Below, one piece after another: positions 27,012 through 36,534 of a stretch of DNA of 64,000 bases. The notes under the pieces are model-generated. The model had not been told where the DNA came from, did not search any database, and was given only the letters and a program-made list of their open reading frames with translations. Numbering within the stretch: position 1 is the stretch's first letter; each line of letters begins with the position of its first letter. Origin of the DNA: Rhodococcus sp. OK519 (GTDB lineage: Bacteria; Actinomycetota; Actinomycetes; Mycobacteriales; Mycobacteriaceae); the NCBI RefSeq assembly GCF_003051005.1, contig NZ_QAOW01000005.1, forward strand, positions 248,001 to 312,000, written 5' to 3'. The position numbers were made by a program, and so were the translations under genes.

Positions 27012-28490
27012 TCAGGCGGGTTCGATCAACCCGTGACGCACCAGAGAATGCACCAGCGGTATCGCGGTGGCGGTCAGCGACTCCTCGTCCTCGTCGTGCG
27101 CGAAGGCAAGCAGCGTGACGAGTTCTTCCAACGCCAGACCGTCGCCCCGCATTCCCGCGAGCAGCGCTGCTGCCAGGTCGTCGACCTCGTGCTGCCACTG
27201 CGGTCCGTTCCCGCGGTGCACGCGCGCGACCACCTGGCGCCAGCCGTCGTCGCCGGGCAGATACACCCGTTCGAGGGCGGTATCGGGGCGGACCGCGAAC
27301 CGCGCCTCCATCACATCGTGCTCGCGCAGCCACGCGAGACGCTCGAAATAGGCGAGCGCTTCGTCGCCCAGTGGATCGCTGAAGCCGTGCCGCAGGTCCT
27401 CGCACAGGATGTCCGACCGCGAATCCGTCCGCCGCAGGTACACGAACCCGAAACCGACACCCTCCACCTCGGCCTCCTCGAGATGGTCGAGCCACGCCTC
27501 CGCGCGCGCCTGCACGGCGGGATCGCGCGGATCGCCGCCGCCGTCGCGCAGCCACGTCCCGACGTACAGGGCGGGGTCGGCGACGTCCCGCTGCACGATC
27601 CACGCGTCGATGCCGTGCGCCGGCAGCCAGGACGCCACCCGGTGGCGCCAGTCCTCGCCGTCGACGTGCAGCCACGACGCGAGCATCGCTGCCGTGCCGC
27701 CGGGCGCGAGGTGATCGGTGGCGCGCGAGATCATCAGTTCGCTCGCGCCGTCGAGATCCAGACCAGAGTCGCGGTAGCTGTTGACCACTCGCGCCTCGCT
27801 CACGACGAACGGGGGGTTCGCGACGATCTGGTCGAACATCCGGCCCTCCACCGGGTCGAACCACGAACCCTCGACGATCTCGAACTCGAGGCCGTTGAGC
27901 GCCGCGGTCGCCGCCGTCAGGTCGAGTGCCCGCACGTTGATGTCGGTTGCGGTCACGGTGCCCGCGTAGTCGGCGGCACGCAGCGCCTGGATGCCGCACC
28001 CGGCGCCCACGTCGAGGACGGTGCCGACCGGTCGCGTCGGTGTGCCCTGCAGCAGGGACAGGGAGGCGTGCCCGACCCCGATGACATGGTCGTCGGCGGT
28101 CTTCCTCGGACGCATCGAGCCGTCCAGGTCCGCCAGCACCCAGCGGTTGCCCGTTCCCAGATCCAGGGGGCGCAGATCGAGTTCCGCGCGCACGACGTCC
28201 CCGTCTCGCGACAGCAGTCCGGCGGCGACGGCGTCGTCGAGGGCGAGCGGACTCAGGGCGGCGGAAACGGAGGCCGAGTCGCAGTCGTCACCGAGCAGGA
28301 AGAGCCGCACCAACTGCCCGAGGTCGCCGCCGCCCTCCGTCGCACGGCGGACCGGCACCGGTTCGTGGCGATCGAGGGCCGCGTGGGCCTCCGGGCCGAG
28401 GAGATCGAGGATCGCGTCGGTGTCGAACGCGGCGCGCGTGAGCGCTTCGCGCAGTGGCGCACAGACGGACAGCAAAAGATCACGGGTCAC
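27012..28490 (-). CDS. Class I SAM-dependent methyltransferase with N-terminal DUF7059-like domain
   Basis: 492 residues. An N-terminal helical domain (about 1-125) precedes a Rossmann methyltransferase core with the SAM loop VLDVGAGCGIQALRAAD, the acidic residue in VTATDINVRAL and the catalytic NPPF motif (IVANPPFVV) of N6-adenine, N2-guanine and N5-glutamine methyltransferases. The target is therefore a planar amino group in RNA, DNA or protein, which cannot be specified. A C-terminal helical domain follows. GTG 28490 is preferred to GTG 28511 because GACAAT lies exactly six bases before it, which suggests a leaderless mRNA. Confidence 0.82.
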   Translation of the reverse strand: MTRDLLLSVCAPLREALTRAAFDTDAILDLLGPEAHAALDRHEPVPVRRATEGGGDLGQLVRLFLLGDDCDSASVSAALSPLALDDAVAAGLLSRDGDVVRAELDLRPLDLGTGNRWVLADLDGSMRPRKTADDHVIGVGHASLSLLQGTPTRPVGTVLDVGAGCGIQALRAADYAGTVTATDINVRALDLTAATAALNGLEFEIVEGSWFDPVEGRMFDQIVANPPFVVSEARVVNSYRDSGLDLDGASELMISRATDHLAPGGTAAMLASWLHVDGEDWRHRVASWLPAHGIDAWIVQRDVADPALYVGTWLRDGGGDPRDPAVQARAEAWLDHLEEAEVEGVGFGFVYLRRTDSRSDILCEDLRHGFSDPLGDEALAYFERLAWLREHDVMEARFAVRPDTALERVYLPGDDGWRQVVARVHRGNGPQWQHEVDDLAAALLAGMRGDGLALEELVTLLAFAHDEDEESLTATAIPLVHSLVRHGLIEPA

Positions 28491-28556
28491 GCGAGTATTG
28501 TCGCAGCCCACCGAGACAGGCCGGACGTCGCGCAGATCACCCCTCGGTCGCGCAGA

Positions 28557-28913
28557 TCACCCCTCGATGGTGCGATGCGTCCGAGACTCGAGCGCGCGTG
28601 CCTCGTCGCGGTGGTCGTACCGGCTCGGCTCGTCCTTGCTCCGCGGGGGCCTGTCGTTCGCGATGAGGACCGCGATCCAGGGGAGCGGAACGGACAGGGC
28701 GATGATGCCCACCGAAATCCAGGGGTTCCCGAACATGCCGTAGGCGATGGCCGCGAGGATCAGCGCCGGAATCCGGAACGACATGATCGTCAGGTACTTC
28801 CGGACGCGCGCCCGGTGTTGATCCTCGATGGACTGCGCAGCCTCGGTGATCAGTGCCGGGTGGCGGGGCGTACCACTCTCGGCGGACTCGCCGGACCCCG
28901 ATGTACTTGCCAT
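28557..28913 (-). CDS. DUF3099 two-helix membrane protein
   Basis: 118 residues. Polar N-terminus with LITEAAQSIEDQHRARVRKY, two membrane segments (FRIPALILAAIAYGMFG and WISVGIIALSVPLPWIAVLI), and a charged tail with RSKDEPSRYDHRD. This is the actinobacterial DUF3099 family, function unknown. It is divergent from DUF3039, a frequent neighbour of this family. The start is placed at the ATG before ASTSGSGES. GTG 28922 is an alternative three codons upstream. Confidence 0.8.
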   Translation of the reverse strand: MASTSGSGESAESGTPRHPALITEAAQSIEDQHRARVRKYLTIMSFRIPALILAAIAYGMFGNPWISVGIIALSVPLPWIAVLIANDRPPRSKDEPSRYDHRDEARALESRTHRTIEG

Positions 28914-28973
28914 GGCTTCCACTGTTCCACTCTCGCGCGGCGATTGCACATGCGGTTGCGGCATTATTGACAC

Positions 28974-29210
28974 GTGAGCACATTGACGAAGGAACGTCCC
29001 GACACCACCACCGAAGAGACGACCGACGACGACACCCCGAAGTTCTTCCACTATGTGAAGAAGAACAAGATCGCCGAGAGTGCGGTCATGGGTACGCACG
29101 TGGTCGCGCTGTGTGGCGAGGTGTTTCCGGTCACCAAGTCCGCCAAGCCGGGCTCCCCGGTGTGCCCGGAATGCAAGAAGGTCTACGAGGGGTTGCGCAA
29201 GGGCGACTGA
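28974..29210 (+). CDS. DUF3039 family protein
   Basis: 78 residues: a disordered acidic N-terminus, then KFFHYVKKNKIAESAVMGTH and a Cys pair VCPECKKVYEGL with another Cys in VALCGEVF, so probably a small zinc ribbon. Conserved across Actinobacteria, function unknown. The GTG start has CATTAT six bases upstream and no Shine-Dalgarno, consistent with a leaderless mRNA. The last 28 bp overlap the converging YihY-like gene. Confidence 0.85.
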   Translation: MSTLTKERPDTTTEETTDDDTPKFFHYVKKNKIAESAVMGTHVVALCGEVFPVTKSAKPGSPVCPECKKVYEGLRKGD

Positions 29211-30301
29211 TTCGCCTCACCCTCGGTGGATGCGTCGCGCGGCGGCGCATCCACATCCTCGCTGTCCCCGTCGCCGTCGGACTCCTCCCGATCGGACGTG
29301 AAGCGGATCGGTCCGGTCGCGATCCGACGCGTGATCGCGGTCACCGGCCCGGAGTCCTCCGATTCGTCGATCGCCGCCTGTGTGGCGATCCAGTCCCGGA
29401 CCTGTTCCATGCGGGTGGCGCGCGCGGGCCAGAACTCCTGGATGGTCGCGTTGAACTCGGCGCCCAGGACGATCGCGAAGCCGAGGAAGAACGTGAACAG
29501 CAGGAACGCGATCGGGGTTGCCAGCGCACCGTACGTGTAGCCGGTTCCGGTGACCCATGTCAGGTACCAGCGCAACACGGCGCTGGCCGCCATGAAGAAC
29601 ACCCCGGCCAGCAGCGCCCCACCGAGCAGTCGGTGCCACGGCAGTGACCTGGGCAGCGCCACCTTGTAGAGCGTCGTGAGCCCGACGATCAGCAACAGCC
29701 CGACCGCGGGGTAGTAGAACGCGTCCACCATCTCGGACCCGAACGTGTGCCACGACTCCGGAAGCACCCGGCCGATCATCGTCGGTCCGAGCGCGACGAG
29801 GGGGAGGGTGAAGACCGCGAGCACCAGGAACCCCACGTACAGCAGCAGCGCGAACACTCGCTGCCACACGGGATGACGGGCGTCCTTCTGGCCGTGCGCC
29901 TCGACGATGGAGTCGACGAACGTCGAGATCGCGGATGATCCTGCCCACAGCGACAGCAGGAAACCCGCCGAGATGATCTCCGGCCGACCGCGTCCGAGGA
30001 CGTCGGTGACGGTGGGTTCGATGATCTGGTCCACCACGTTCTCGCTGAACGCGCTGTGACTGAAGGTGATGATCTTCGACTGGATGATCTGGACGGTGTT
30101 GGGGCCGAACCAGCCGCCGACATAACCGAGGCTGCCGAGCAGGCCCAGGAGCAGCGGCGGCAGGGAGAGGGTCTGCCAGAACGCCGCCGTCGCCGACTTG
30201 CCGAAGATCGAGTCGTTCCATGCTTTGGCTGCCGTCCGGCCGATCACCTGCGCACACCGATGCAGTGGTCGGTGCTTCTTCGCTGCCGGCGTCTCGCTCA
30301 T
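29183..30301 (-). CDS. YihY/virulence factor BrkB family inner-membrane protein
   Basis: 372 residues with about six membrane helices and the YihY/BrkB hallmarks: LPPLLLGLLGSLGYVGGWFG, SAGFLLSLWAGSSAISTFVD, and the C-terminal block YTYGALATPIAFLLFTFFLG followed by GAEFNATIQE. The cytoplasmic C-terminus is long, acidic and probably disordered. YihY proteins were once called RNase BN in error. Their transport or envelope role is not settled. ATG 30301 is preceded by GGAAG at moderate spacing. Its 3' end overlaps DUF3039. Confidence 0.88.
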   Translation of the reverse strand: MSETPAAKKHRPLHRCAQVIGRTAAKAWNDSIFGKSATAAFWQTLSLPPLLLGLLGSLGYVGGWFGPNTVQIIQSKIITFSHSAFSENVVDQIIEPTVTDVLGRGRPEIISAGFLLSLWAGSSAISTFVDSIVEAHGQKDARHPVWQRVFALLLYVGFLVLAVFTLPLVALGPTMIGRVLPESWHTFGSEMVDAFYYPAVGLLLIVGLTTLYKVALPRSLPWHRLLGGALLAGVFFMAASAVLRWYLTWVTGTGYTYGALATPIAFLLFTFFLGFAIVLGAEFNATIQEFWPARATRMEQVRDWIATQAAIDESEDSGPVTAITRRIATGPIRFTSDREESDGDGDSEDVDAPPRDASTEGEANQSPLRNPS

Positions 30302-30564
30302 GATGCTTCCAGGATTCCTGACGACGCGCCGAGATGCCCGGTGGGGTGCGGCCGTGTCGCGAACGATTCTGCCACCGGGGTGTTCGGGCACCGCTTCGGA
30401 CGCCGCCACGGCTGATGCTGAAACGGTCGGTGGCTGCCGCTAGGCTCCTCGGGGGTCGTTGCCGGAGATCGGGGCTCCGAGACCGTGCCGTGGCAGCAGC
30501 CGTGACCCCTGTCAGCGAAGCGAGGAGTGGGAACAACTGTGCGAAGCCCATGGCGAGGTGCGAT

Positions 30565-32301
30565 GTGAGCGCTGAACCAGGAACTGTCGAAACTGCACCC
30601 ACTCCCACCGGCTCTCTTCGAGCGTGGCAGCGGCGCGCCCTCACCAAGTACCTGGCCACCAGGCCGCGGGACTTCCTCGCGGTCGCGACGCCGGGTGCCG
30701 GAAAGACCACGTTCGCGCTGCGAGTGGCATCCGAACTGCTGCGGGACAGGACCGTCGACCAGATCACGGTCGTGGCGCCCACCGAGCACCTCAAGCACCA
30801 GTGGGCGGAGGCTGCGGCTCGCATCGGCATCGCGCTCGACTCGAACTTCACGAACTCGACCGGACAGACGTCGTCGGACTACCACGGTGTCGTCGTGACG
30901 TACGCGCAGGTCGCGTCGCATCCGTTCAAGCATCACGCCCGGACCGCGGCACACCGGACCCTGGTGGTCCTCGACGAGATCCACCACGGCGGCGACGCCA
31001 AGAGTTGGGGTGAGGCGATCCGGGACGCGTACGGCGATGCGACACGCCGCCTCGCCCTCACGGGAACGCCGTTCCGCAGTGACGACAGCGCGATCCCGTT
31101 CGTGACATACGAGCCCGACAACGAGGGCCACCAGCGTTCGAAGGCCGACCACACGTACGGCTACTCCGATGCGCTCGCGGACGGTGTCGTCCGGCCCGTC
31201 GTGTTCCTCGCCTACTCGGGTGAAGCCCGCTGGCGGAACAGCGCGGGCGAGGAGTTCGCGGCCCGTCTCGGCGAGCCGCTCAATGCCGAGCAGACTGCGC
31301 GCGCGTGGCGCACCGCCCTCGACCCTGCCGGGGACTGGATCCCGTCGGTGCTGACCGCCGCGAACACGCGGCTCGGTCAGTTGCGGGCAGGCGGCATGCC
31401 CGACGCCGGCGGTCTGGTCATCGCGACCGACCAGACGGTGGCGCGTGCCTACGCCAAGCAGCTGGAGGTGATCACCGGCGAGGCGCCGGCCGTGATCCTG
31501 TCCGACGATCCCACCGCCTCCAAGCGGATTGCGGAGTTCGGTAAGAGCACCCAGCCGTGGATGGTCGCGGTGCGCATGGTGTCCGAGGGCGTGGACGTGC
31601 CCCGGCTCGCCGTCGGCGTCTACGCCACCAGCGCGTCGACCCCGTTGTTCTTCGCACAGGCCATCGGCCGATTCGTGCGCTCGCGTGTGAAGGGCGAGAC
31701 GGCAAGCGTGTTCCTGCCGTCCGTCCCCGTCCTGCTCGACCTCGCGAGCCAGCTCGAGGCGCAGCGCGACCACGTCCTCGGCAAGCCGCACCGGGAGAAG
31801 GACGGCCTCGACGACGAACTGCTCGCGGACGCGAACAAGCAGAAGGACGAGCTCGGCGAGGAGGAGAAGGCGTTCACCTCGCTCGGCGCCGACGCCGAGC
31901 TCGACCAGGTGATCTACGACGGATCCTCGTTCGGGACGGCCACGTTCTCCGGATCCGACGAGGAAGCCGACTACCTCGGTCTGCCGGGTCTGCTCGACGC
32001 CGACCAGATGCGCGCACTACTGCGGCAGCGTCAACAGACTCAGATCGACAAGCCCGCAGCGGTCGTCGAGGCCGCGGTCCCGCCACCGGTCCCGCAGGTC
32101 GCGGAGCGGGTGGCCTCGGCGGGTCAGTTGGCCAATCTGCGCCGCGAACTGAACTCGCTCGTCGCCATGCACCACCACCGGACCGGCAAGCCGCACGGCA
32201 TCATCCACGGCGAACTGCGTCGCGCTTGTGGTGGCCCGCCGACGGCCATCGCGACGGTGGATCAGCTCACCGATCGGATCGCGACGCTGCGGCAGTGGTA
32301 A
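30565..32301 (+). CDS. Superfamily 2 DEAD/DEAH helicase
   Basis: 578 residues. Motif I VATPGAGKTTFALRVASEL, Ia VVAPTEHLKHQW, motif II VVLDEIHHGGD, motif III LTGTPFRSDD and motif VI FFAQAIGRFVRSR are all present, resembling type I restriction HsdR or UvrB/XPB-like motors, but no nuclease or specificity domain is seen. The C-terminal part is charged (KQKDELGEEEKAF) and ends with a helical domain. It is probably a housekeeping DNA/RNA helicase of actinobacteria. GTG 30565 is chosen, and ATG 30550 is an in-frame alternative. A much longer frame back to 30334 has no family support. A perfect hairpin follows the stop. Confidence 0.82.
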   Translation: MSAEPGTVETAPTPTGSLRAWQRRALTKYLATRPRDFLAVATPGAGKTTFALRVASELLRDRTVDQITVVAPTEHLKHQWAEAAARIGIALDSNFTNSTGQTSSDYHGVVVTYAQVASHPFKHHARTAAHRTLVVLDEIHHGGDAKSWGEAIRDAYGDATRRLALTGTPFRSDDSAIPFVTYEPDNEGHQRSKADHTYGYSDALADGVVRPVVFLAYSGEARWRNSAGEEFAARLGEPLNAEQTARAWRTALDPAGDWIPSVLTAANTRLGQLRAGGMPDAGGLVIATDQTVARAYAKQLEVITGEAPAVILSDDPTASKRIAEFGKSTQPWMVAVRMVSEGVDVPRLAVGVYATSASTPLFFAQAIGRFVRSRVKGETASVFLPSVPVLLDLASQLEAQRDHVLGKPHREKDGLDDELLADANKQKDELGEEEKAFTSLGADAELDQVIYDGSSFGTATFSGSDEEADYLGLPGLLDADQMRALLRQRQQTQIDKPAAVVEAAVPPPVPQVAERVASAGQLANLRRELNSLVAMHHHRTGKPHGIIHGELRRACGGPPTAIATVDQLTDRIATLRQW

Positions 32302-32333
32302 TCGAGCAGGTGGCGGATTAGGTGACCGAAACG

Positions 32334-32372
32334 CCGAAGCGGGCGACCACCATCGGTGGTCGCCCGCTTCGG
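32334..32372. terminator. Bidirectional hairpin terminator
   Basis: A perfect 18-bp stem (CCGAAGCGGGCGACCACC / GGTGGTCGCCCGCTTCGG) with a three-base loop between the converging helicase and DUF7455 genes. Without T-runs it can act on both strands. Confidence 0.88.
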
Positions 32373-32412
32373 GAACTGGGGACGGACGGGGCCCGCCCGG
32401 AGGGCTGACGCG

Positions 32413-32616
32413 TCAGATCGTGGCCGCGGCGGTTTCAGAATCGCTCACGATAGTGGCGTTCATCTCGCGAAGACGATCCGCGTGCTCGTTGGCGTGATGC
32501 TGGCAGAAGAGAAGCTCTGCTCCGCTCACGAGCACGGCGCGCACGCGTGCTCCAGCGCTGCACCGGTCGCACCGGTCGGCAGCGGTCAACGGGGGGCTGG
32601 TCAGTGTTCCGGGCAT
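32413..32616 (-). CDS. DUF7455 small Cys/His protein
   Basis: 67 residues. A CDRCSAGARVRAVL segment followed by LLFCQHHANEHADRL gives a C-x2-C...C-x-H-H arrangement, probably a mononuclear zinc site. It resembles the small mycobacterial protein Rv2708c encoded next to sigB. Function unknown. ATG 32616 has a strong GGAGGAG site. The 247 bp upstream, before DUF952, should hold both divergent promoters, but I could not assign them. Confidence 0.8.
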   Translation of the reverse strand: MPGTLTSPPLTAADRCDRCSAGARVRAVLVSGAELLFCQHHANEHADRLREMNATIVSDSETAAATI

Positions 32617-32863
32617 GACTCCTCCGAACTGGCTGTGGGCTCGCGCCCGCCGCCTGGGGTCTTCCGCCGCGCCGGGGGTGACGCGGTAGGTCCACTCTGT
32701 CAGACGTTCGACCTGACCGGGTTGTTCCCGAATCGGCCTCGGTGTGTCCTCCCTAACAGCACCCGCTCTGAACTCGCACGATGCGCCCAGGCAGGATGAG
32801 GGTGTTCGCTCACAGCAGACATTTGTCCTGGATGTCCGGGGCCTGTGCCGAAGGGAACCGTAC

Positions 32864-33232
32864 ATGTCGAACACCGAAACCGGGCGGGTACCAGGTCTTG
32901 TCCACCTGTGTTCGCGGGCCGAATGGGAGGAGCTGCGGCGCATCGGCAGCCGGACCCCACCGGGTTTCGACGCCGACGGTTTCGTCCATCTCTCGACGCC
33001 CGCCCAGGTCCACCTCCCCGCGAATCGCCTTTTCGCGGGGCGCCTGGATCTCGTGTTGCTCCATCTCGATCCGACGCGACTCGGTGCCGAGGTCCGCTGG
33101 GAACCGGGCGTGCCTTCTGATCCGACGTCGATGCGGTTCCCGCATCTGTACGGCCCGTTGCCGTCGGCGGCCGTGGTCGAGGTCGTCGATTACCGGCCCG
33201 GCGCCGACGGGATGTTTCCACCCGCGCACTGA
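32864..33232 (+). CDS. DUF952 family protein
   Basis: 122 residues. LVHLCSRAEWEELRRIG, DGFVHLSTPAQVHLPANRLF, LLHLDPTRLG and FPHLYGPLPSAAVVEVVDY are the conserved blocks of DUF952, a small alpha/beta domain also found fused to glutathione S-transferases. The biochemical role is unknown. ATG 32864 was chosen from the family start. GAAGGG lies about ten bases upstream. Downstream is the antiporter operon, which has its own promoter. Confidence 0.83.
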   Translation: MSNTETGRVPGLVHLCSRAEWEELRRIGSRTPPGFDADGFVHLSTPAQVHLPANRLFAGRLDLVLLHLDPTRLGAEVRWEPGVPSDPTSMRFPHLYGPLPSAAVVEVVDYRPGADGMFPPAH

Positions 33233-33307
33233 CAGCGGTGAGGCTCGACGGCGGCTCGCCGAGCGGGGGCGTGGCTCACCGACCGGACAGAGCGCTACCG
33301 TTTAGCC

Positions 33308-33790
33308 ATGAACGTCGAAGTGACGCCGCTCCCCGGCATCGGTGTCCGCAAGGACTTTGCACTCGCGACGGGTCGGCGCATCGGAGTGGTCACCCATCGT
33401 GACGGGCGCACCGATCTGATCGTCTCGAAGGTCGACGACCCGGATGCGTGCATGGCCTCGATCCCGCTGGAGTCCGAGGAGGCCTCGGTTCTGGCGAATC
33501 TCCTCGGGGCACCACAGCTGGTCGCGCAACTGCGTGAGGAACACCGGGACCTACCCGGGATCAGTACCCGTCAGTTGCCGATCGTCGAGAACTCCCCGTG
33601 GGACGGCCGCACGCTTGGCGAGACCGCGATGCGCACGCGGACCGGTGTGTCGGTCGTGGCCGTCATGCGTGCCGGCCAGGTCGCACCGTCGCCCAATCCG
33701 GACTTCACCTTCACGGAGGGGGATCTCCTCGTCGCGGTCGGCACGCAGGAGGGCCTCGACCACGCCGCCAAAATCCTTGCGCACGGCTGA
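33308..33790 (+). CDS. Cation/proton antiporter regulatory subunit (KhtT-like, RCK_C/TrkA-C domain)
   Basis: 160 residues. The N-terminal half (VEVTPLPGIGVRKDFALATG) and the C-terminal RCK_C domain (about 75-158, FTEGDLLVAVGTQEGLDHAA) match KhtT-type gating subunits of CPA2 potassium/proton antiporters. In Bacillus KhtT binds c-di-AMP and responds to pH. The ligand here is not shown. TACCGT lies exactly six bases before the ATG, so a leaderless mRNA is likely. It is 21 bp upstream of the antiporter and in one operon. Confidence 0.88.
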   Translation: MNVEVTPLPGIGVRKDFALATGRRIGVVTHRDGRTDLIVSKVDDPDACMASIPLESEEASVLANLLGAPQLVAQLREEHRDLPGISTRQLPIVENSPWDGRTLGETAMRTRTGVSVVAVMRAGQVAPSPNPDFTFTEGDLLVAVGTQEGLDHAAKILAHG

Positions 33791-33811
33791 TTCCGGCACG
33801 ATCGACGCACG

Positions 33812-35017
33812 ATGACCGGCACAGCACTGGCACTCGTCGAACTCGGCGCCGTCTTCTTTGCACTCGGCGTCCTCGGGCGCCTCGCCGGTCGTATCGGCAT
33901 GTCCCCGATCCCGCTCTACCTGCTCGGTGGTCTGTGCTTCGGGCAGGGCGGTTTCATCCGGCTGGGCGACATCGGCGACTTCAGTCATCTGGCGAGCGAG
34001 ATCGGCGTCGTGCTGCTCCTGCTCCTGCTCGGCCTGGAGTACACGGCGTCCGAACTCGTGACCGGACTGCGGCGATCGTGGTTCGCGGGCATCGTCGACA
34101 TGCTGCTCAACGCAGGTCCCGGCGCGGTGATGGCGTTGATGCTGGGATGGGGTCCCGTCGGGGCGCTCGTGCTCGGCGGCGTCACCTACATCTCGTCGTC
34201 GGGCATCATCGCCAAGGTGCTCGGCGACCTCGGTCGCCTCGGTAACCGCGAAACCCCGGTGATCCTGTCGATCCTGGTGTTCGAGGACCTCGCGATGGCG
34301 GTCTATCTGCCCATCCTCACGGCGGTGCTGGCCGGGGTGAGCTTCCTCGGCGGTCTGCAAGCGGTCGGCATCTCCTTCGCGGTCATCACGGTGGTGCTCG
34401 TCGTCGCGCTCCGCTACGGCCACGTCGTCTCGGCCGTGGTCGACAGCTCGGATCGTGAAGTGTTCCTGCTGAAGTTGCTCGGGGCGGCATTGCTGGTGGC
34501 GGGTCTGGCATCGTCGCTGCAGGTGTCTGCCGCCGTCGGGGCCTTCCTGCTGGGCATCGCGATCTCGGGTTCCACCGCGCGCAACGCGGCCCGACTGCTC
34601 GAGCCGTTGCGAGATCTGTTCGCCGCCATGTTCTTCGTCGTGTTCGGCCTCAACACCGATCCCACGGCGATTCCCCCGGTCCTGTTGCCCGCGCTGGCGC
34701 TCGCCCTCGTGACGACCGCGACCAAGGTCCTCACCGGGTGGTGGGCGGCCGGACGTCAGGGAATCGGTGTCATGGGCCGGGCCCGCGCCGGCGCGGCGCT
34801 GATCGCCCGCGGAGAATTCTCGATCGTCATTGCCGGCCTCGCCGTCTCCGCCGGTGCCGTCGAGGGCGACCTCGCGGCACTCGCGACGGCCTACGTCCTG
34901 TTGATGGCCGTCTTCGGTCCGGTGGGCGCGCGTATCGCCGAACCCGTCGTGCGGATGCTGCAGCGCTCCCGACCAAATGAGGAAGGGGCCCCGAAGGACC
35001 CCTTCCTCACAAGCTGA
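33812..35017 (+). CDS. CPA2-family cation/proton antiporter (KhtU/KefB-like)
   Basis: 401 residues with about 12 membrane helices. FALGVLGRLAGRIGMSPIPL and LGGLCFGQGGF at the N-terminus and VFGLNTDPTAIPPVLLPALA in helix 9-10 are typical of CPA2 (Na/K)-proton exchangers. There is no C-terminal RCK domain because the regulator is the separate upstream subunit. Probably exports K+ during alkaline or turgor stress. The last 14 codons contain an 11-bp terminator hairpin, so the C-terminal residues NEEGAPKDPFLTS are dictated by it. It converges with sigA, 15 bp apart. Confidence 0.9.
   Translation: MTGTALALVELGAVFFALGVLGRLAGRIGMSPIPLYLLGGLCFGQGGFIRLGDIGDFSHLASEIGVVLLLLLLGLEYTASELVTGLRRSWFAGIVDMLLNAGPGAVMALMLGWGPVGALVLGGVTYISSSGIIAKVLGDLGRLGNRETPVILSILVFEDLAMAVYLPILTAVLAGVSFLGGLQAVGISFAVITVVLVVALRYGHVVSAVVDSSDREVFLLKLLGAALLVAGLASSLQVSAAVGAFLLGIAISGSTARNAARLLEPLRDLFAAMFFVVFGLNTDPTAIPPVLLPALALALVTTATKVLTGWWAAGRQGIGVMGRARAGAALIARGEFSIVIAGLAVSAGAVEGDLAALATAYVLLMAVFGPVGARIAEPVVRMLQRSRPNEEGAPKDPFLTS
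34978..35009. terminator. Terminator hairpin embedded in the 3' end of the antiporter gene
   Basis: A perfect 11-bp stem TGAGGAAGGGG / CCCCTTCCTCA with a ten-base loop lies entirely inside the last codons of the antiporter. It also faces the end of sigA, so it probably separates the two converging transcripts. Confidence 0.75.
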
Positions 35018-35032
35018 CGTACCGGGCGATAC

Positions 35033-36412
35033 CTAGTCCAGGTAGTCGCGCAGCACCTGCGACCGCGACGGGTGGCGCAGCTTCGACATCGTCTTCGACT
35101 CGATCTGACGGATACGCTCGCGCGTGACGCCGTAGACCTGACCGATCTCGTCTAAAGTCCGCGGCTGGCCGTCGGTGAGACCGAACCGCAGGCGCACGAC
35201 GCCGGCCTCACGCTCGGAAAGCGTCTCGAGCACCGACTGCAGCTGGTCCTGCAGCAGCGTGAAGCTGACCGCGTCGACCGCGACGACCGCCTCGGAGTCC
35301 TCGATGAAGTCGCCCAGCTGGCTGTCGCCCTCGTCGCCGATGGTCTGGTCGAGCGAGATGGGCTCACGCGCGTACTGCTGGATCTCCAGCACCTTCTCGG
35401 GCGTGATGTCCATTTCCTTCGCGAGTTCCTCCGGAGTGGGCTCACGGCCCAGATCCTGGAGCAGCTCACGCTGGATGCGGCCCAGCTTGTTGATGACCTC
35501 GACCATGTGCACCGGGATACGGATGGTGCGGGCCTGGTCGGCCATCGCGCGGGTGATCGCCTGACGGATCCACCACGTCGCGTACGTCGAGAACTTGTAG
35601 CCCTTGGTGTAGTCGAACTTCTCGACCGCGCGGATCAGACCGAGGTTGCCTTCCTGGATGAGATCCAGGAACGCCATGCCACGGCCCGTGTAGCGCTTGG
35701 CGAGCGAGACGACCAGTCGAAGGTTGGCCTCGAGCAGGTGGTTCTTCGCGCGGTTACCGTCGCGCGTGATCCAGTTGAGGTTGCGTCGATCGGTGGGGGA
35801 GGGCTTCTCGCCCTTCTCCACCATCTCGTTCATCTTGTGCGTCGCGAACAGGCCGGCCTCGATGCGCTTGGCGAGTTCGACCTCCTCCTCGGCGTTGAGG
35901 AGCGCAACCTTGCCGATCTGCTTGAGGTAGGCGCGCACCGAGTCCGCGGAGGCGGTGAGCTCGGCGTCCTTGCGGGCCTGACGGAGCGCCTCGGACTCTT
36001 CCTCGTCCCAGACGAAGTCGCCGGACGCCTTGTCCTTCTCGGTGGGCTCGGCGGTCTCTTCCTCGTCCTCTTCGACGACGACCTCCTCGACCTCTTCCTC
36101 GACGAGTTCGCCGTCGGCAACCTCGAGATCGGCGATATCGACATCTTCCTCATCGCCGATGTCGTCGCCCTTGGCGGCCTTCGTGGTCGCCTTCTTGGTG
36201 GTCTTCTTGGCGGCCGTCTTCTTGGCGGCGGCCTTCTTCGCGGGCGCCTTCTTGGCGGCGGCCTTCTTTGCCGGCGCCTTCTTGGCGGCGGCCTTCTTCG
36301 CGGGAGCCTTGTTGGCGGCGGGCGCGCTACCGGTAGTGGCCTCGGCAGTGGAAGCAGTGGTCGCAGATTCGGGTGTTGAATCTGCGGTCTGACGCGTATC
36401 GGTGGCTGCCAC
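35033..36412 (-). CDS. sigA: Principal RNA polymerase sigma factor (RpoD/SigA)
   Basis: The housekeeping sigma factor, 459 residues. The N-terminal region is low complexity: Ala/Lys repeats ([10 protein letters not shown] three times, about 35-64) and then a strongly acidic stretch ([15 protein letters not shown]). Sigma-70 regions 1.2 to 4.2 are complete ([77 protein letters not shown]). GTG 36412 is preferred because AAAGGG lies about six bases upstream and the MA-start fits. A longer frame reaching 37141 lies antisense to ppgK. The order suhB-ppgK-sigA matches mycobacteria. Confidence 0.95.
   Translation of the reverse strand: MAATDTRQTADSTPESATTASTAEATTGSAPAANKAPAKKAAAKKAPAKKAAAKKAPAKKAAAKKTAAKKTTKKATTKAAKGDDIGDEEDVDIADLEVADGELVEEEVEEVVVEEDEEETAEPTEKDKASGDFVWDEEESEALRQARKDAELTASADSVRAYLKQIGKVALLNAEEEVELAKRIEAGLFATHKMNEMVEKGEKPSPTDRRNLNWITRDGNRAKNHLLEANLRLVVSLAKRYTGRGMAFLDLIQEGNLGLIRAVEKFDYTKGYKFSTYATWWIRQAITRAMADQARTIRIPVHMVEVINKLGRIQRELLQDLGREPTPEELAKEMDITPEKVLEIQQYAREPISLDQTIGDEGDSQLGDFIEDSEAVVAVDAVSFTLLQDQLQSVLETLSEREAGVVRLRFGLTDGQPRTLDEIGQVYGVTRERIRQIESKTMSKLRHPSRSQVLRDYLD
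36221..36310. repeat. Three 30-bp direct repeats inside sigA
   Basis: Units at 36221-36250, 36251-36280 and 36281-36310 begin CTTGGCGGCGGCCTTCTT and differ at only a few bases. On the minus strand each encodes [10 protein letters not shown]. The unit is in frame, so copy-number change would lengthen or shorten the basic SigA N-terminus without frameshift. Confidence 0.88.
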
Positions 36413-36534
36413 GTACGCCCTTTCGTGACGGTGTCGTGCGGCGTCACGCCAGAGTGGATTCCGGCGGAGAGGTCTGTCGGGTTTCGCCGACTCACAGTCG
36501 GCCGCCATCCATTGTAACGACAGCTCGGGAATTG

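Noticed and set aside
30334-30564. Extension of the second helicase to 655 codons
   Set aside because: The extra 77 residues are Arg/Cys-rich without helicase similarity and overlap the promoter region shared with the YihY-like gene.
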